A stretch of 64,000 nt of DNA from Sulfuricurvum sp. MLSB. Lineage in GTDB: Bacteria; Campylobacterota; Campylobacteria; Campylobacterales; Sulfurimonadaceae. The position numbers and the translations under genes are program-made. Below are positions 1 through 8,249 of the stretch, in pieces. Position 1 is the first letter of the stretch; the number at the start of each line of letters is the position of its first letter. Location: the NCBI RefSeq assembly GCF_000747095.1, contig NZ_JQGL01000015.1, positions 39,896 to 103,895 of the forward strand, read 5' to 3'. The notes under the pieces were generated by a model that had not been told where the DNA came from, ran no database searches, and saw only the letters and a list, made by a program, of their open reading frames with translations.

Positions 1-147
1 TTTAGTGCGGCGCTGACCGTGTTGGCCAGGTCCGTACGGACGTTTGTCAAGGGCACTTTTACCTGCTAGACGGCGCTCACCTTTTAGACCAAGGCTTACT
101 CCGAATCTTCTTTCGATTTTTTCTACGGGTCCTCTATATCTTGCCAT
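1..147 (-). CDS. rpsD: 30S ribosomal protein S4, N-terminal part (cut by window edge)
   Basis: Only the first 49 codons are inside the window. They begin [16 protein letters not shown] and continue through [11 protein letters not shown] and RPYGPGQHG, which is the S4 N-terminus of bacteria with the zinc-free form (no CxxC knuckle). S4 is a primary 16S rRNA binder that starts small-subunit assembly and often represses its own operon. The ATG lies 11 bases downstream of the rpsK stop, with an AGGAGG ribosome binding site between them. The gene continues beyond base 1, where rpoA and rplQ would be expected next. Confidence 0.96.
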   Translation of the reverse strand, partial: MARYRGPVEKIERRFGVSLGLKGERRLAGKSALDKRPYGPGQHGQRRTK

Positions 148-158
148 TACAAACCTCC

Positions 159-551
159 TTACACGCGTCGGCGCTTAGGCGCACGACATCCATTGTGTGG
201 TAGCGGAGTAACGTCTTTCATGAATGAAACGCGTACACCCTCGATAGCTCCAACACTTTTAACTGCTGTTTCACGACCAGAACCCGGTCCTTGAACTTTG
301 ATTCCCACTTCTTTAATTCCGTGGACCATTGCTTTTTCCATCGCCGCTTCTACTGCTTGTTGCGCAGCAAACGGAGTTGACTTTTTAGAACCTTTGAAAC
401 CAAGGCTTCCGGCCGAACTCCATGCGATCATGTTACCCATCTCGTCCGTAACGGTTACGAGAGTATTGTTGAATGAAGCCAGGATATGCACGATACCTTT
501 GGCAATATTCTTTTTAACGATTTTTTTACGGGTTGCTTTTCTTTTTGCCAT
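159..551 (-). CDS. rpsK: 30S ribosomal protein S11
   Basis: 130 residues, the normal length for S11. The body carries [19 protein letters not shown] and the C-terminal half [11 protein letters not shown] followed by the basic tail [12 protein letters not shown]11 sits on the platform of the small subunit and contacts 16S rRNA near the mRNA exit. It is co-transcribed with rpsM upstream (11-base gap) and rpsD downstream, the conserved alpha-operon order. The N-terminus is lysine/arginine-rich ([15 protein letters not shown]), as in relatives. Confidence 0.98.
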   Translation of the reverse strand: MAKRKATRKKIVKKNIAKGIVHILASFNNTLVTVTDEMGNMIAWSSAGSLGFKGSKKSTPFAAQQAVEAAMEKAMVHGIKEVGIKVQGPGSGRETAVKSVGAIEGVRVSFMKDVTPLPHNGCRAPKRRRV

Positions 552-562
552 ACTCTAATCCC

Positions 563-934
563 TTACTTTGTGGCCGAGCCGACAGTTTTCTTTTTACCTT
601 TGCGTGTGCGTGCATTGGTTTTAGTTTTCTGACCACGGCATGGAAGACCTTTACGGTGACGAAGACCACGGTATGAACCAAGATCCATCAACGCTTTGAT
701 GTCCATTGCAACTTCTTTACGAAGATCCCCTTCTACAGCGATGCCGCTGCTGCGAATCTCTTTAGCGATCGTTGCCGCTTCGTCTTCAGAAAGTTCGAAT
801 ACACGTTTATTGTAATCGATCCCTGAAGCGTCCAAAATTTTACGAGATGTGTGCAAACCGATACCATAGATATAGGTTAGACCGTACTCGATACGTTTTT
901 TCTTAGGTAAGTCTACACCAGCAATACGTGCCAT
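563..934 (-). CDS. rpsM: 30S ribosomal protein S13
   Basis: 123 residues with the S13 hallmarks: [21 protein letters not shown] at the start, the helix-two-turn-helix segment, and the [20 protein letters not shown] box before a very basic tail. S13 lies in the head of the small subunit and bridges to the 50S subunit. The start is two bases before the stop of rpmJ on the same strand, so the two are probably translationally coupled. Confidence 0.98.
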   Translation of the reverse strand: MARIAGVDLPKKKRIEYGLTYIYGIGLHTSRKILDASGIDYNKRVFELSEDEAATIAKEIRSSGIAVEGDLRKEVAMDIKALMDLGSYRGLRHRKGLPCRGQKTKTNARTRKGKKKTVGSATK

Positions 935-936
935 GC

Positions 937-1050
937 TTATCCTTGTCTCTGTTTATGTTTTGGGGTTTTGCAGATTACGCGAACTACCCCTTTGCGCTTG
1001 ATGATTTTGCAATCGTCGCACATTTTCTTCACTGAAGAACGTACTTTCAT
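937..1050 (-). CDS. rpmJ: 50S ribosomal protein L36
   Basis: A 37-codon gene. It reads [20 protein letters not shown], then a segment with [13 protein letters not shown]. The ligands Cys11, Cys14, Cys27 and His32 form the zinc ribbon of the C+ type L36. It is the first gene of this transcription block, and rpsM starts immediately after it. In many Campylobacterota rpmJ follows infA; here it follows hom instead, so this operon has been separated from the spc operon genes that usually precede it. Confidence 0.95.
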   Translation of the reverse strand: MKVRSSVKKMCDDCKIIKRKGVVRVICKTPKHKQRQG

Positions 1051-1244
1051 CGGTAGGCTCCGTTCATTTAGGTCACTTGCCCTCGTAGGTGGATAGTCAT
1101 CACACCAATACTTCTAACTGCGTCAAACACAGTGAGAAACATTCAACCTGTGTGTCCGAGTGTGCAAAGTGGACGCGTATGATACAGCATTGTATGTTAA
1201 ATTTTTATTAAGGTAGAAATGAAGGAGAGGCGAAGGTGCCTCTT
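1051..1244 (-). promoter_or_regulatory. Leader and probable promoter region of rpmJ-rpsM-rpsK-rpsD
   Basis: No gene is visible in these 194 bases. On the minus strand a TATCAT hexamer (plus-strand positions 1179-1184) lies after an AT-rich run and would give a leader of about 120 bases before rpmJ. A long leader would suit the autogenous control typical of ribosomal operons, but I see no clear S4 or S8 target structure. Weak call. Confidence 0.3.
1226..1243 (-). terminator. Small hairpin just after hom
   Basis: AGAGGC and GCCTCT form a 6-bp stem with a 6-base loop starting two bases past the hom stop. The downstream minus-strand sequence is pyrimidine-rich but has no clean T run, so termination is possible but uncertain. 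Confidence 0.3.
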
Positions 1245-2504
1245 TTATACGATCCGTATCATAAACGGGGTTTCCAAAACCGAATCGAGGTCTTGGAGCT
1301 GAAGCATCATTTGACGAATCGAGCGTTCCGTCGCTTCATGGGTAGCGAAAAGAAGATGGGCGCATTCGGTTTCGCTCGGGCGCTGAATCACCGCTTCGAT
1401 CGAAATGGCATGGTCGGCGAACAGCTGGGTGATTTTGGCCAAGATTCCCGGTTTGTCCGAAACTCTCAAGCGCAAATAGTACTTGGAGCGGATCGCATCC
1501 GAGGGCTTGAGTTTCAACCCTTCCTCAAGCGGATGGTTGAATCCGAGCATCGGAGAACGTTTGCCGGAACGGACAATATCGATGATGTTGGCGACAACGG
1601 CGCTTGCGGTTGCATTGCCTCCGGCCCCCGGTCCGTAGTACAGCGTTTCGCCGACGCGGTCTCCGACGACACTGATACCGTTCATGACTCCGTCGATCTT
1701 GGCAATCATCGCCTCTTCGCCGACCAATGCCGCATGCACCCGAAGTTCCACCTCGTTACCGTCGCGCTTGGCGATGCCGAGCAACTTGATGGTGTAACCG
1801 AACTCTTTGGCAAAAGCGATATCGGCTTGCGTTATCCCTTCGATCCCTTCAATCAGAATCTCTTCGGGCTTGGCGTCGATTCCGTAGGCGATCGATGCTA
1901 AAATCAGCAGCTTGTGCGCGGCATCGAATCCGCCGATATCGAACGTCGGATCGGCTTCGGCATACCCAAGAGCCTGAGCTTCGGCCAATACCGTCTCAAA
2001 CGCCGCCCCTTCGTGCATCATTTTGGTCAGCATAAAATTGCACGTGCCGTTCATGATCCCCATGATCGAGAGGATATGATTGGCCGAAAGTCCGTCGCGA
2101 AGCGCGTTGATAATAGGGATTCCCCCGGCAACGCTGGCTTCGAATTCAAACGGGATATCCCCAGCGATCTCCTGGAGTTCGTATCGGTGGTATGCCAGAA
2201 GCGCTTTGTTAGCCGTAACAACCGCTTTTTTGTTTTGAAGCGCTTTTTTAAGCACTTCGAGGGGAAGTTCCACCCCTCCCATCAATTCGACGACGATATC
2301 GATTTCGGGATCATCGATGATGTCGTACGGGTTTTGCGAAAGGGTGATCGGAAGATCCGCCGCTTTGGCAAGGTTACGGGCGACACCGCTTTTGACGACA
2401 ATATCATCCCCCGAACGGGCGGTGATAATCGAACGGTTCTCTTCGAGGATCTGTACGACGGCACGTCCTACCGTGCCGACACCGATAACGCCGACACGTG
2501 TCAC
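1245..2504 (-). CDS. hom: Homoserine dehydrogenase
   Basis: 419 residues. It makes homoserine from aspartate semialdehyde with NAD(P)H, the branch point to methionine and threonine. The Rossmann motif GVIGVGTVGRAVV is at residues 5-17, the catalytic region contains TANKALLAYH and EASVAGGIPI, and a C-terminal ACT domain starts near residue 345 (LRLRVSDKPGILAKITQLF). The ACT domain suggests feedback inhibition by an end product, as in monofunctional Hom proteins. The start is GTG at 2502-2504, overlapping the TGA stop of the aminotransferase gene (GTGA junction), so the pair forms an amino-acid biosynthesis operon. Confidence 0.96.
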   Translation of the reverse strand: MTRVGVIGVGTVGRAVVQILEENRSIITARSGDDIVVKSGVARNLAKAADLPITLSQNPYDIIDDPEIDIVVELMGGVELPLEVLKKALQNKKAVVTANKALLAYHRYELQEIAGDIPFEFEASVAGGIPIINALRDGLSANHILSIMGIMNGTCNFMLTKMMHEGAAFETVLAEAQALGYAEADPTFDIGGFDAAHKLLILASIAYGIDAKPEEILIEGIEGITQADIAFAKEFGYTIKLLGIAKRDGNEVELRVHAALVGEEAMIAKIDGVMNGISVVGDRVGETLYYGPGAGGNATASAVVANIIDIVRSGKRSPMLGFNHPLEEGLKLKPSDAIRSKYYLRLRVSDKPGILAKITQLFADHAISIEAVIQRPSETECAHLLFATHEATERSIRQMMLQLQDLDSVLETPFMIRIV

Positions 2505-3724
2505 TCGGGAACCTTACCGCTCATAGTGCTCAAAAAATGTTTGATGTTTTTGGCTGCCTGACGGATACGCTGGTCGTTCTCGATCAACGCGATGCGCACG
2601 TACTCGTCGCCGTAATCGCCGAATCCGATTCCCGGCGCAACCGCAACGTTCGCTTCGACAAGCAGGCGTTTTGAGAATTCAAGGCTTCCCAGGTGAATAG
2701 CGCATTCAGGAATTTTGGCCCAGACAAACATCGAAGCCTGATTACGGCGTACCGGCCATCCCGCACGGTTAAATGCTTCGATCAAAACATTTTGACGATG
2801 ATCGTATTTATCGGTGATCTCCTGAACGCACGCTTGATCTCCGGTAAGTGCCACGGTAGCAGCGACTTGGATCGGGGTAAACATCCCGTAGTCCAGCCAG
2901 CTTTTGATCTTTTGAAGTGCGCCGATCAGTTTGGCGTTTCCGACAAAGAAACCGACACGCCATCCCGCCATGTTATAACTTTTCGAGAGGGTAAATGCCT
3001 CGACCGCAACATCTTTTGCCCCCGGGACCGAGAGGATTGAAGGAGTTTTGTAGCCGCCGAACGTCAAATCGCCGTACGCAATATCGCTGATGATATAGAA
3101 ACGTTCACGCTTTGCCATCTCAACGACACGGGTATAAAACTCGGGCGTTACGGTCGCGGTCGTCGGATTGTGCGGGAAGTTGACGACAAGATATTTAGGC
3201 TTTGGAAACGATACGTGGAATGCGTGTTCAAGCCGCTCGAAAAACAGATCTTCGTCCACTTTGTAATCTTCATCAAACGGCAGTTCCATTTTTTGAACAT
3301 TTCCGCCGGCCAGAATAAAGCCGTAGGAGTGAATCGGATAGGTAGGATCGGGAACAACGACGACGTCACCCGGATTGGTGATCGCATAGGCCAAATGCGC
3401 GTATCCCTCTTTGGAACCCATTGTAGCAACCGCTTCGGTATCAGGATCAAGATCAACGTCATAACGGCGTTTGTACCAATCGCAAATCGCTTGACGGAGT
3501 TTTGGAATCCCTTTGGAAACCGAATAACCGTGTGTTTTGGTTTTTTCTGCCGATTCAACCAATTTTTTACGGATATGCTCGGGGGTATCACCGTCCGGAT
3601 TTCCCATACTGAAATCGATAACGTCGCATCCGGCACGACGACGCGCCATTTTAAGCTCGTTTACTTCGGCAAATACATATTTGGGAAGGCGTTTAATCCG
3701 GTCAAATTGGATTTCATCAAACAT
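2501..3724 (-). CDS. alaC: Class I/II aminotransferase, AlaC type
   Basis: 407 residues, PLP-dependent fold type I. Segments VIDFSMGNPDG, PDPTYPIHSYGF, FPHNPTT and FTLSKSYNMAGWRVGF match the glutamate-pyruvate transaminase AlaC of enterobacteria. Lys248 in the last segment is the PLP lysine. Automatic annotation often labels this family LL-diaminopimelate aminotransferase or aspartate aminotransferase. AlaC is the closest match I recognise, but the substrate is not proven, and a role in aspartate-family amino acids would fit its coupling to hom. The gene has its own promoter and is first in the operon. Confidence 0.8.
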   Translation of the reverse strand: MFDEIQFDRIKRLPKYVFAEVNELKMARRRAGCDVIDFSMGNPDGDTPEHIRKKLVESAEKTKTHGYSVSKGIPKLRQAICDWYKRRYDVDLDPDTEAVATMGSKEGYAHLAYAITNPGDVVVVPDPTYPIHSYGFILAGGNVQKMELPFDEDYKVDEDLFFERLEHAFHVSFPKPKYLVVNFPHNPTTATVTPEFYTRVVEMAKRERFYIISDIAYGDLTFGGYKTPSILSVPGAKDVAVEAFTLSKSYNMAGWRVGFFVGNAKLIGALQKIKSWLDYGMFTPIQVAATVALTGDQACVQEITDKYDHRQNVLIEAFNRAGWPVRRNQASMFVWAKIPECAIHLGSLEFSKRLLVEANVAVAPGIGFGDYGDEYVRIALIENDQRIRQAAKNIKHFLSTMSGKVPE

Positions 3725-3754
3725 GGGTACAACCTATGACTAAAAAATTGCGCC

Positions 3755-3763
3755 ATTTTAACA
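3755..3763 (-). promoter_or_regulatory. Extended -10 promoter of alaC-hom
   Basis: Minus strand TGTTAAAAT, i.e. TG-n-TAAAAT, 31 bases before the alaC ATG. The region upstream is AT-rich. Confidence 0.55.
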
Positions 3764-3794
3764 TAAGAGGCTTAGTTTATCTATAATTTTTCTC

Positions 3795-4433
3795 TTAGCG
3801 TCCGGGAGATTTGGACTCAACCCACATCCCTTCTCTAAGCGCTTTCATCCCCCAGAGATTTGAGACTTTCAGATAATAGGCGCCTTCGGGGAGCAGCAGT
3901 TTATAGGATTCTTGGGGTGATACGGAACGAAACGAATAAAGCACGTTCATCGCCCCATCGAGTACCGCGATATCGGGATACCATTGGCCGACGTACGGGG
4001 CTTCTATGTGAATGACCTGAGGGGTTTCGATCCGAAACCACTGAGGAGCCTGCGTACGTTCCAGCTGTGTTCCCTCTTCGGTGCCGATCATCGGGACGTT
4101 CCAAACCCCTTTTTGGGCATTGACGCTTAGCTTGAGTACTCCCTTGGTCGAACCGTCGTTAACGGCTTCTACCCCTTCATCCGCAAGGTTTTCACTGAAT
4201 GCCGCCAGATTGAACGCCCGAAGCCCTACCGCTTCCCCGGTTATCTCGCCGTGGCGGTTTTGGACCGAAAAAGTGTGGATATCAAGCTTATAGCCGACCG
4301 TATTAAAACCGTTTTGAACCGTTTTTAAAGCAACCATCGGCTCGCCGTGAAATGCGATTACGGTTTTGATACGGTTAGGTTGCAGGGCAAAGGCCAGCAG
4401 CGGTACCAAGACGATTATTCCCAGTCCTCTCAT
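3795..4433 (-). CDS. Exported protein of unknown function
   Basis: 212 residues. The N-terminus MRGLGIIVLVPLLAFA is a signal peptide, so the protein is periplasmic or outer-membrane associated. The rest is predicted to be mostly beta-strand, and the C-terminal part (IEAPYVGQWYPDIAVLDG, then GAYYLKVSNLWG) resembles the jelly-roll style of pre-peptidase (PPC-like) domains. I do not recognise a family with confidence. It starts 17 bases after the membrane protein gene upstream and probably shares its transcript, suggesting a shared envelope role. Confidence 0.6.
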   Translation of the reverse strand: MRGLGIIVLVPLLAFALQPNRIKTVIAFHGEPMVALKTVQNGFNTVGYKLDIHTFSVQNRHGEITGEAVGLRAFNLAAFSENLADEGVEAVNDGSTKGVLKLSVNAQKGVWNVPMIGTEEGTQLERTQAPQWFRIETPQVIHIEAPYVGQWYPDIAVLDGAMNVLYSFRSVSPQESYKLLLPEGAYYLKVSNLWGMKALREGMWVESKSPGR

Positions 4434-4450
4434 GCCTTAATCCTTTGAAA

Positions 4451-5260
4451 TTACCAGTTTTTACCGCCGTTGCGTTCGAGAAACTCGCTTTGGCTTATCA
4501 GCCGGATCGAGCCGTTTTCAATGCTCAAATGAACCGTGTTTTTTTCTTTTAAAAGCTGCTGTCCGCTCTTTGAGTTAATCTCGACCATGCCGTGTCCCAG
4601 TACGACAAGCCAGTTTTTGCTCGTATCGATCACAATGGGCTCACCCGTAATTTTCTGGGTTTTGGTACCGGTACTCATATCAATCATGCCGACCCATACT
4701 TTGTACTTTGGCAAAATTGTAGTGCTGTTCAGCGGCTGTGCCCCTGCAAGCGTAGGTTTGGTCGTGTTCAGTTCGGTACCCGCTACCGTTTGATTCGTCT
4801 CAGACGTTACATTGGTTTCGGCACTCACATTAGCCTCTGCCGGCTCTTTGATGGCCTCTACTGCCAGCGAACTCAATTTCATAACGTCTTCGCGCGGCGC
4901 ATTCGAAAGAAAGCTCTGAAGAACATATCCTCCTCCGAGCAGTATTGCGATCGCGGCGGCGGCGGCAACAACCCATTTTTCTTTCGCATTTGACGGTGCT
5001 TGCAGAATCACCGATTTTTTCGGAATTATCAAGTCCGCATGCTTATCCCGATACATGTCGTATTCTTCACGCGTGTCGTTCAGATTGATATCATACTCGC
5101 GTTCCAGGATAGAAAGAAACCCCATAAACTGCACCCGACCGATCTTGTCGTAGGATTTTGCAAGAAGCAGTTCCAGTTTATCCCGAGATATGTGGGTTTT
5201 TTCATGGATTTTTTCCGATCCAAGCGCCTGTAAGTCTTCGAACGTTTGATATTTACTCAT
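4451..5260 (-). CDS. Single-pass membrane protein with RodZ-like layout
   Basis: 269 residues. Residues 1-75 form a charged helical domain (QTFEDLQALGSEKIHEKTH, then LERE-type helices). Residues 96-117 are one very hydrophobic span (WVVAAAAAIAILLGGGYVL). A low-complexity periplasmic linker rich in Thr, Glu, Asn and Ala follows (about 130-175), then a C-terminal beta domain from about residue 180. Cytoplasmic helical domain, one span, disordered linker and beta domain is the plan of RodZ, but I see no HTH_25 signature, so homology is not claimed. Its stop region overlaps nothing, while its ATG overlaps the rlmB stop (ATGA). Confidence 0.6.
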   Translation of the reverse strand: MSKYQTFEDLQALGSEKIHEKTHISRDKLELLLAKSYDKIGRVQFMGFLSILEREYDINLNDTREEYDMYRDKHADLIIPKKSVILQAPSNAKEKWVVAAAAAIAILLGGGYVLQSFLSNAPREDVMKLSSLAVEAIKEPAEANVSAETNVTSETNQTVAGTELNTTKPTLAGAQPLNSTTILPKYKVWVGMIDMSTGTKTQKITGEPIVIDTSKNWLVVLGHGMVEINSKSGQQLLKEKNTVHLSIENGSIRLISQSEFLERNGGKNW

Positions 5261-5934
5261 CGCATCCTCTCCATCAAAATTGCGCCGGCCACGCCGACAT
5301 TCAACGAATCAAAATCGTGCGCCATCCGTATGGAAACACCGTGGTCAAGCCCTTTTTGGACTCTGCCGCTCAGACCTTCGCCCTCGCTTCCCAGAATCAA
5401 TGCCCGCTTGGGCTCAAAACGCATCTCGCGAACATCCGTCCCTTCCATCATCGCGCCATAAAGACTGAAGCCCGACTGCTTCAGCTCGTGCATCACGTCA
5501 TGGACGTTGTTCACGATCACCAGCGGCAGATCAAGGGCCGCTCCGCTGCTCGTGCGGATGATCGGCTCCAGATTCGGCTCCCGGATTCCGCAGATAACTA
5601 GGGCATCGACTCCCAACGCGTACGCACTGCGGACCAGTCCGCCGATGTTTCCAACGTCCGTGATGGAACTAAGTACCACCACGAAATCGCACCGCTTCAA
5701 AAACGGGGAGGCATAGGGTACCACGGCGGAAATCTCGGCGATGTAGCCTTGATGATTGCCCCCTTTGACCATTGACTGTGCGGCATTGGGAGGAATCCGT
5801 TTGACCTCAAATCCCATTTTCATGAGGTGGGAATACTCTTTTTTATCGAGCTCTTTGGCCACGTAAAGTGTTTTGATGCGGTCACGATGCCGCTCTATCG
5901 CATATTGAACCGGTTGTTTTCCATATATAAGCAT
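5257..5934 (-). CDS. rlmB: TrmH/SpoU-family 2'-O-ribose methyltransferase, RlmB-like
   Basis: 225 residues. The trefoil-knot SPOUT motifs are present in order: motif 1 ITDVGNIGGLVRSAYALG, motif 2 ALILGSEGEGL and motif 3 SLNVGVAGAILM. An N-terminal substrate-binding stretch of about 60 residues (LIYGKQPVQYAIE) corresponds to the L30e-like domain of RlmB, which methylates G2251 of 23S rRNA. It lies next to rsmI, another rRNA ribose methyltransferase, with 13 bases between them. The family contains tRNA enzymes too, so the exact target is inferred from the N-terminal domain. Confidence 0.88.
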   Translation of the reverse strand: MLIYGKQPVQYAIERHRDRIKTLYVAKELDKKEYSHLMKMGFEVKRIPPNAAQSMVKGGNHQGYIAEISAVVPYASPFLKRCDFVVVLSSITDVGNIGGLVRSAYALGVDALVICGIREPNLEPIIRTSSGAALDLPLVIVNNVHDVMHELKQSGFSLYGAMMEGTDVREMRFEPKRALILGSEGEGLSGRVQKGLDHGVSIRMAHDFDSLNVGVAGAILMERMR

Positions 5935-5947
5935 AAAGTATTATATC

Positions 5948-6757
5948 CTAAGATTTCAAGAGGCGGGTGTAGCACTCTTTGGGATTTTCGCCCGTAATGC
6001 GGGCGATCAGTTTGGAAGCGGCTTTTTTGGGGATGTCCAGAGCCAGAATATCGGATTCGGACAACGAGGAGCCTCTTCCTTCGGAGGCTTCGATCACGAC
6101 AACCCATTCGCCGCGGATATCGCCACCGAGGCGCGCGATCAGTTCCTCCGCAGTGCCGCGATAAAAATGCTGAAATTTTTTGGTGATCTCTTTGGCCAGA
6201 AACACTTTTCGCTCCGGTGCGGCCGCGGCGATTTCGCTCAGTAGTTTGTCCAGACGGGTCGGCGCTTCGTAGAGCACCGTCGTGTAGCCGTTGAACAACG
6301 CTTCCTGCAGCGCCGAAGTACGGTCGTTTCCTTTGTGCGGCAGGAACCCGAAAAAAAGCATTTTGGTTTCGACAAATCCGCTTGCGACGAATGCCGTCAG
6401 TGCCGCATTGGCCCCGGGAAGAACATCGTAATCGATCTCGCGATCGATGCAATAGCGTACCAGCATCTGGCCAGGATCGCTAAAACCGGGCATACCCGCG
6501 TCGCTTACGTAAACGACGTTTCGGTCAAAAAAATCGGGAGAGAGAGCGGCGACGAAATCGGCTTCGTTATGGGAGTGGAGACTGATAAACTCCGGCTCGG
6601 ATGTGCTCAATCCGTGCCGTTCTTTGAGTAAATGGAGAAGTTTTTTGGTAACACGGGTGTCTTCGCACAGTAAAACATCCGCTTTGGAGAGAGTCTCTAA
6701 TGTACGAAGGGAGATATCGGCAATATTGCCGATAGGAGTGGGGACCAATGAGAGCAT
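5948..6757 (-). CDS. rsmI: 16S rRNA (cytidine-1402-2'-O)-methyltransferase
   Basis: 269 residues. LSLVPTPIGNIADISLRTL at the start, LLCEDTRVTKKLL, YVSDAGMPGFSDPG, VLPGANAALTAFVASG and LYEAPTRL are the conserved blocks of RsmI in the tetrapyrrole-methylase fold. It methylates the ribose of C1402 in the decoding centre. The start ATG has a GGGGGA-type ribosome binding site. It follows rpmE by 23 bases, so rpmE-rsmI-rlmB and the two envelope genes probably form one unit. Confidence 0.95.
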   Translation of the reverse strand: MLSLVPTPIGNIADISLRTLETLSKADVLLCEDTRVTKKLLHLLKERHGLSTSEPEFISLHSHNEADFVAALSPDFFDRNVVYVSDAGMPGFSDPGQMLVRYCIDREIDYDVLPGANAALTAFVASGFVETKMLFFGFLPHKGNDRTSALQEALFNGYTTVLYEAPTRLDKLLSEIAAAAPERKVFLAKEITKKFQHFYRGTAEELIARLGGDIRGEWVVVIEASEGRGSSLSESDILALDIPKKAASKLIARITGENPKECYTRLLKS

Positions 6758-6780
6758 CGCGTCCCCCTTTCGCTACAAAC

Positions 6781-6981
6781 TTAGCTAAGTTGGTAACGTT
6801 TTTTGAATTTATCGATACGTCCGGCAGTGTCTACTTGACGCTCAGAACCGGTGAAGAAAGGGTGGCATTCGCTGCAGATATCGACGCGAACCGCTTCTTT
6901 GATGCTTGTTGTTGTAAATGAGTTGCCGCATGCGCAAGTAACCGTGCACGCTACCACGTTAGGGTGAAGATCTTTTTTCAT
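6781..6981 (-). CDS. rpmE: 50S ribosomal protein L31, zinc form
   Basis: 66 residues with Cys16, Cys18, Cys36 and Cys39 (TCACGNSF, then [19 protein letters not shown]), the C+ zinc-binding L31. L31 bridges the central protuberance of the large subunit to the small subunit head. It is preceded by its own promoter and a leader of about 75 bases, longer than needed for translation. Confidence 0.97.
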   Translation of the reverse strand: MKKDLHPNVVACTVTCACGNSFTTTSIKEAVRVDICSECHPFFTGSERQVDTAGRIDKFKKRYQLS

Positions 6982-7063
6982 TGTTTTGCCTTGATGGACG
7001 ACGGCGTTGTACGTCGGCCGGTATAGTTTTACATCCGTACTGGGGCGGATGATTTGGAGGCGA

Positions 7064-7069
7064 ATTATA
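7064..7069 (-). promoter_or_regulatory. Promoter -10 of rpmE
   Basis: Minus-strand TATAAT placed 83 bases before the rpmE ATG. The leader can form a short CGACG/CGTCG hairpin (within 6990-7015), which could serve L31 autocontrol; that is speculation. Confidence 0.55.
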
Positions 7070-7086
7070 ACGGAAAAAATCTTTTT

Positions 7087-7749
7087 TTACAATAACGCGG
7101 CCGCTACGGCGACGGCAGCCGTTTCGGAACGCAGAACGGTCGGAAGCGAAAACGATTTGACGTTCTTGAAAAGTTTCCGCTCGCTTTCGTCAAATCCCCC
7201 TTCGCATCCGACCACAACCGTGTTGATCGGTCCGCCGCATCCCAGAGCATCCCCTCCGAAATCAAGTACCGCCGCATCGGGATGATCGCTTAAAAAAGCG
7301 CTCAGGCTCTGCGATTCGGCCAATTCGATGACCGACGTCCGTCCGCATTGCATGATCGAACTCTCCATGAGGCGCATCATGCGTTCAAAATCAAGGCGAA
7401 AATTGCGTTGGGAACGGCGGCAATGGATAAACGTAATCTTGCTTACGCCCAGCTCGGTCAGCATCGGAAGCGTTTTGTCGATGGTCTTCGGATCGATCAG
7501 ACACCATCCGATATGCAGTTTCTTACCCGCTTCGCACGGGGCATTGCGGCGGTTCTCAAGATGAAAATAGGCATTTCGACCGTCGGTTTTCTCCAACCGG
7601 TAGAGACATTCGTCCTGAAGGTTCTCTTTGGAACGCAATGCGATCAGATCGCCGGCTTTATGACGGCGGACTTTAATCAGGTATTTGTAATCATCCCCCG
7701 AAATACTCAGTTCATCGGCGCCGGCATCGGCATGAAGCAAAAACTTCAT
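7087..7749 (-). CDS. rsmE: 16S rRNA (uracil-1498-N3)-methyltransferase
   Basis: 220 residues, SPOUT superfamily. The N-terminal PUA-like domain (YLIKVRRHKAGDLIALRSK) is followed by the knot with VVGCEGGFDESERKLF and FSLPTVLRSETAAVAVAAAL, the classic RsmE C-terminal motif. The family usually runs about 225-245 residues, so this is a compact but complete member. The ATG overlaps the stop of the upstream membrane protein gene (ATGA). Confidence 0.93.
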   Translation of the reverse strand: MKFLLHADAGADELSISGDDYKYLIKVRRHKAGDLIALRSKENLQDECLYRLEKTDGRNAYFHLENRRNAPCEAGKKLHIGWCLIDPKTIDKTLPMLTELGVSKITFIHCRRSQRNFRLDFERMMRLMESSIMQCGRTSVIELAESQSLSAFLSDHPDAAVLDFGGDALGCGGPINTVVVGCEGGFDESERKLFKNVKSFSLPTVLRSETAAVAVAAALL

Positions 7750-8159
7750 ACGACGATCATCCAGACGCTCATTGATGCGAGCAGCGCCATTTCAATCCCC
7801 AAAAATCGGAACGCCTTGGCTTTGTACTGTGCGAATGAACCTTCCTGCGCGATATCGGTCCGCCGCTTGAGGGTTTTATAGCGCTTGGCTTCCAGAATAA
7901 TCATAATTACGGCAATGACGATCATCGCTACATTGGAGCCACTGAACGCCAGATGCTTGGCCGCCATCATCACCGCTCCCGTAAAGAGGATAAGCGCTAT
8001 CAATGACGCCGAGATCGGCATCACGATACGCATCCGTTTGGCATAGCGGATAACATGCTGCGAAAGTGCCAGCATAACGATATTGAAGAAAACGACTCCC
8101 ATCAGGACAATAACGCCGAAATAATGGATGTTCAATCCCGTTGCATACATAGCTTCCAT
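7746..8159 (-). CDS. Four-span membrane protein of unknown function
   Basis: 137 residues with about four hydrophobic spans (residues about 10-32, 45-67, 76-90 and 118-136) separated by short basic loops such as RYAKRMR and EAKRYKTLKRRTD. I do not recognise the family. It overlaps rsmE by four bases. A TAAAAT hexamer at 8167-8172 (minus strand) lies only about 7 bases before the chosen ATG, so either the transcript is nearly leaderless or translation begins at the ATG three codons in. Confidence 0.65.
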   Translation of the reverse strand: MEAMYATGLNIHYFGVIVLMGVVFFNIVMLALSQHVIRYAKRMRIVMPISASLIALILFTGAVMMAAKHLAFSGSNVAMIVIAVIMIILEAKRYKTLKRRTDIAQEGSFAQYKAKAFRFLGIEMALLASMSVWMIVV

Positions 8160-8184
8160 AAAGGGGATTTTACCTTAAATTGCC

Positions 8185-8190
8185 TATAAT
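8185..8190 (+). promoter_or_regulatory. Promoter -10 of moeA
   Basis: Perfect TATAAT preceded by TGCC, 60 bases before the moeA ATG. Confidence 0.6.
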
Positions 8191-8249
8191 GATCCATTAT
8201 TTTCTCGAACGTTTGATGCATTCATGCACAAAAATCCCAAGGAGACGAA

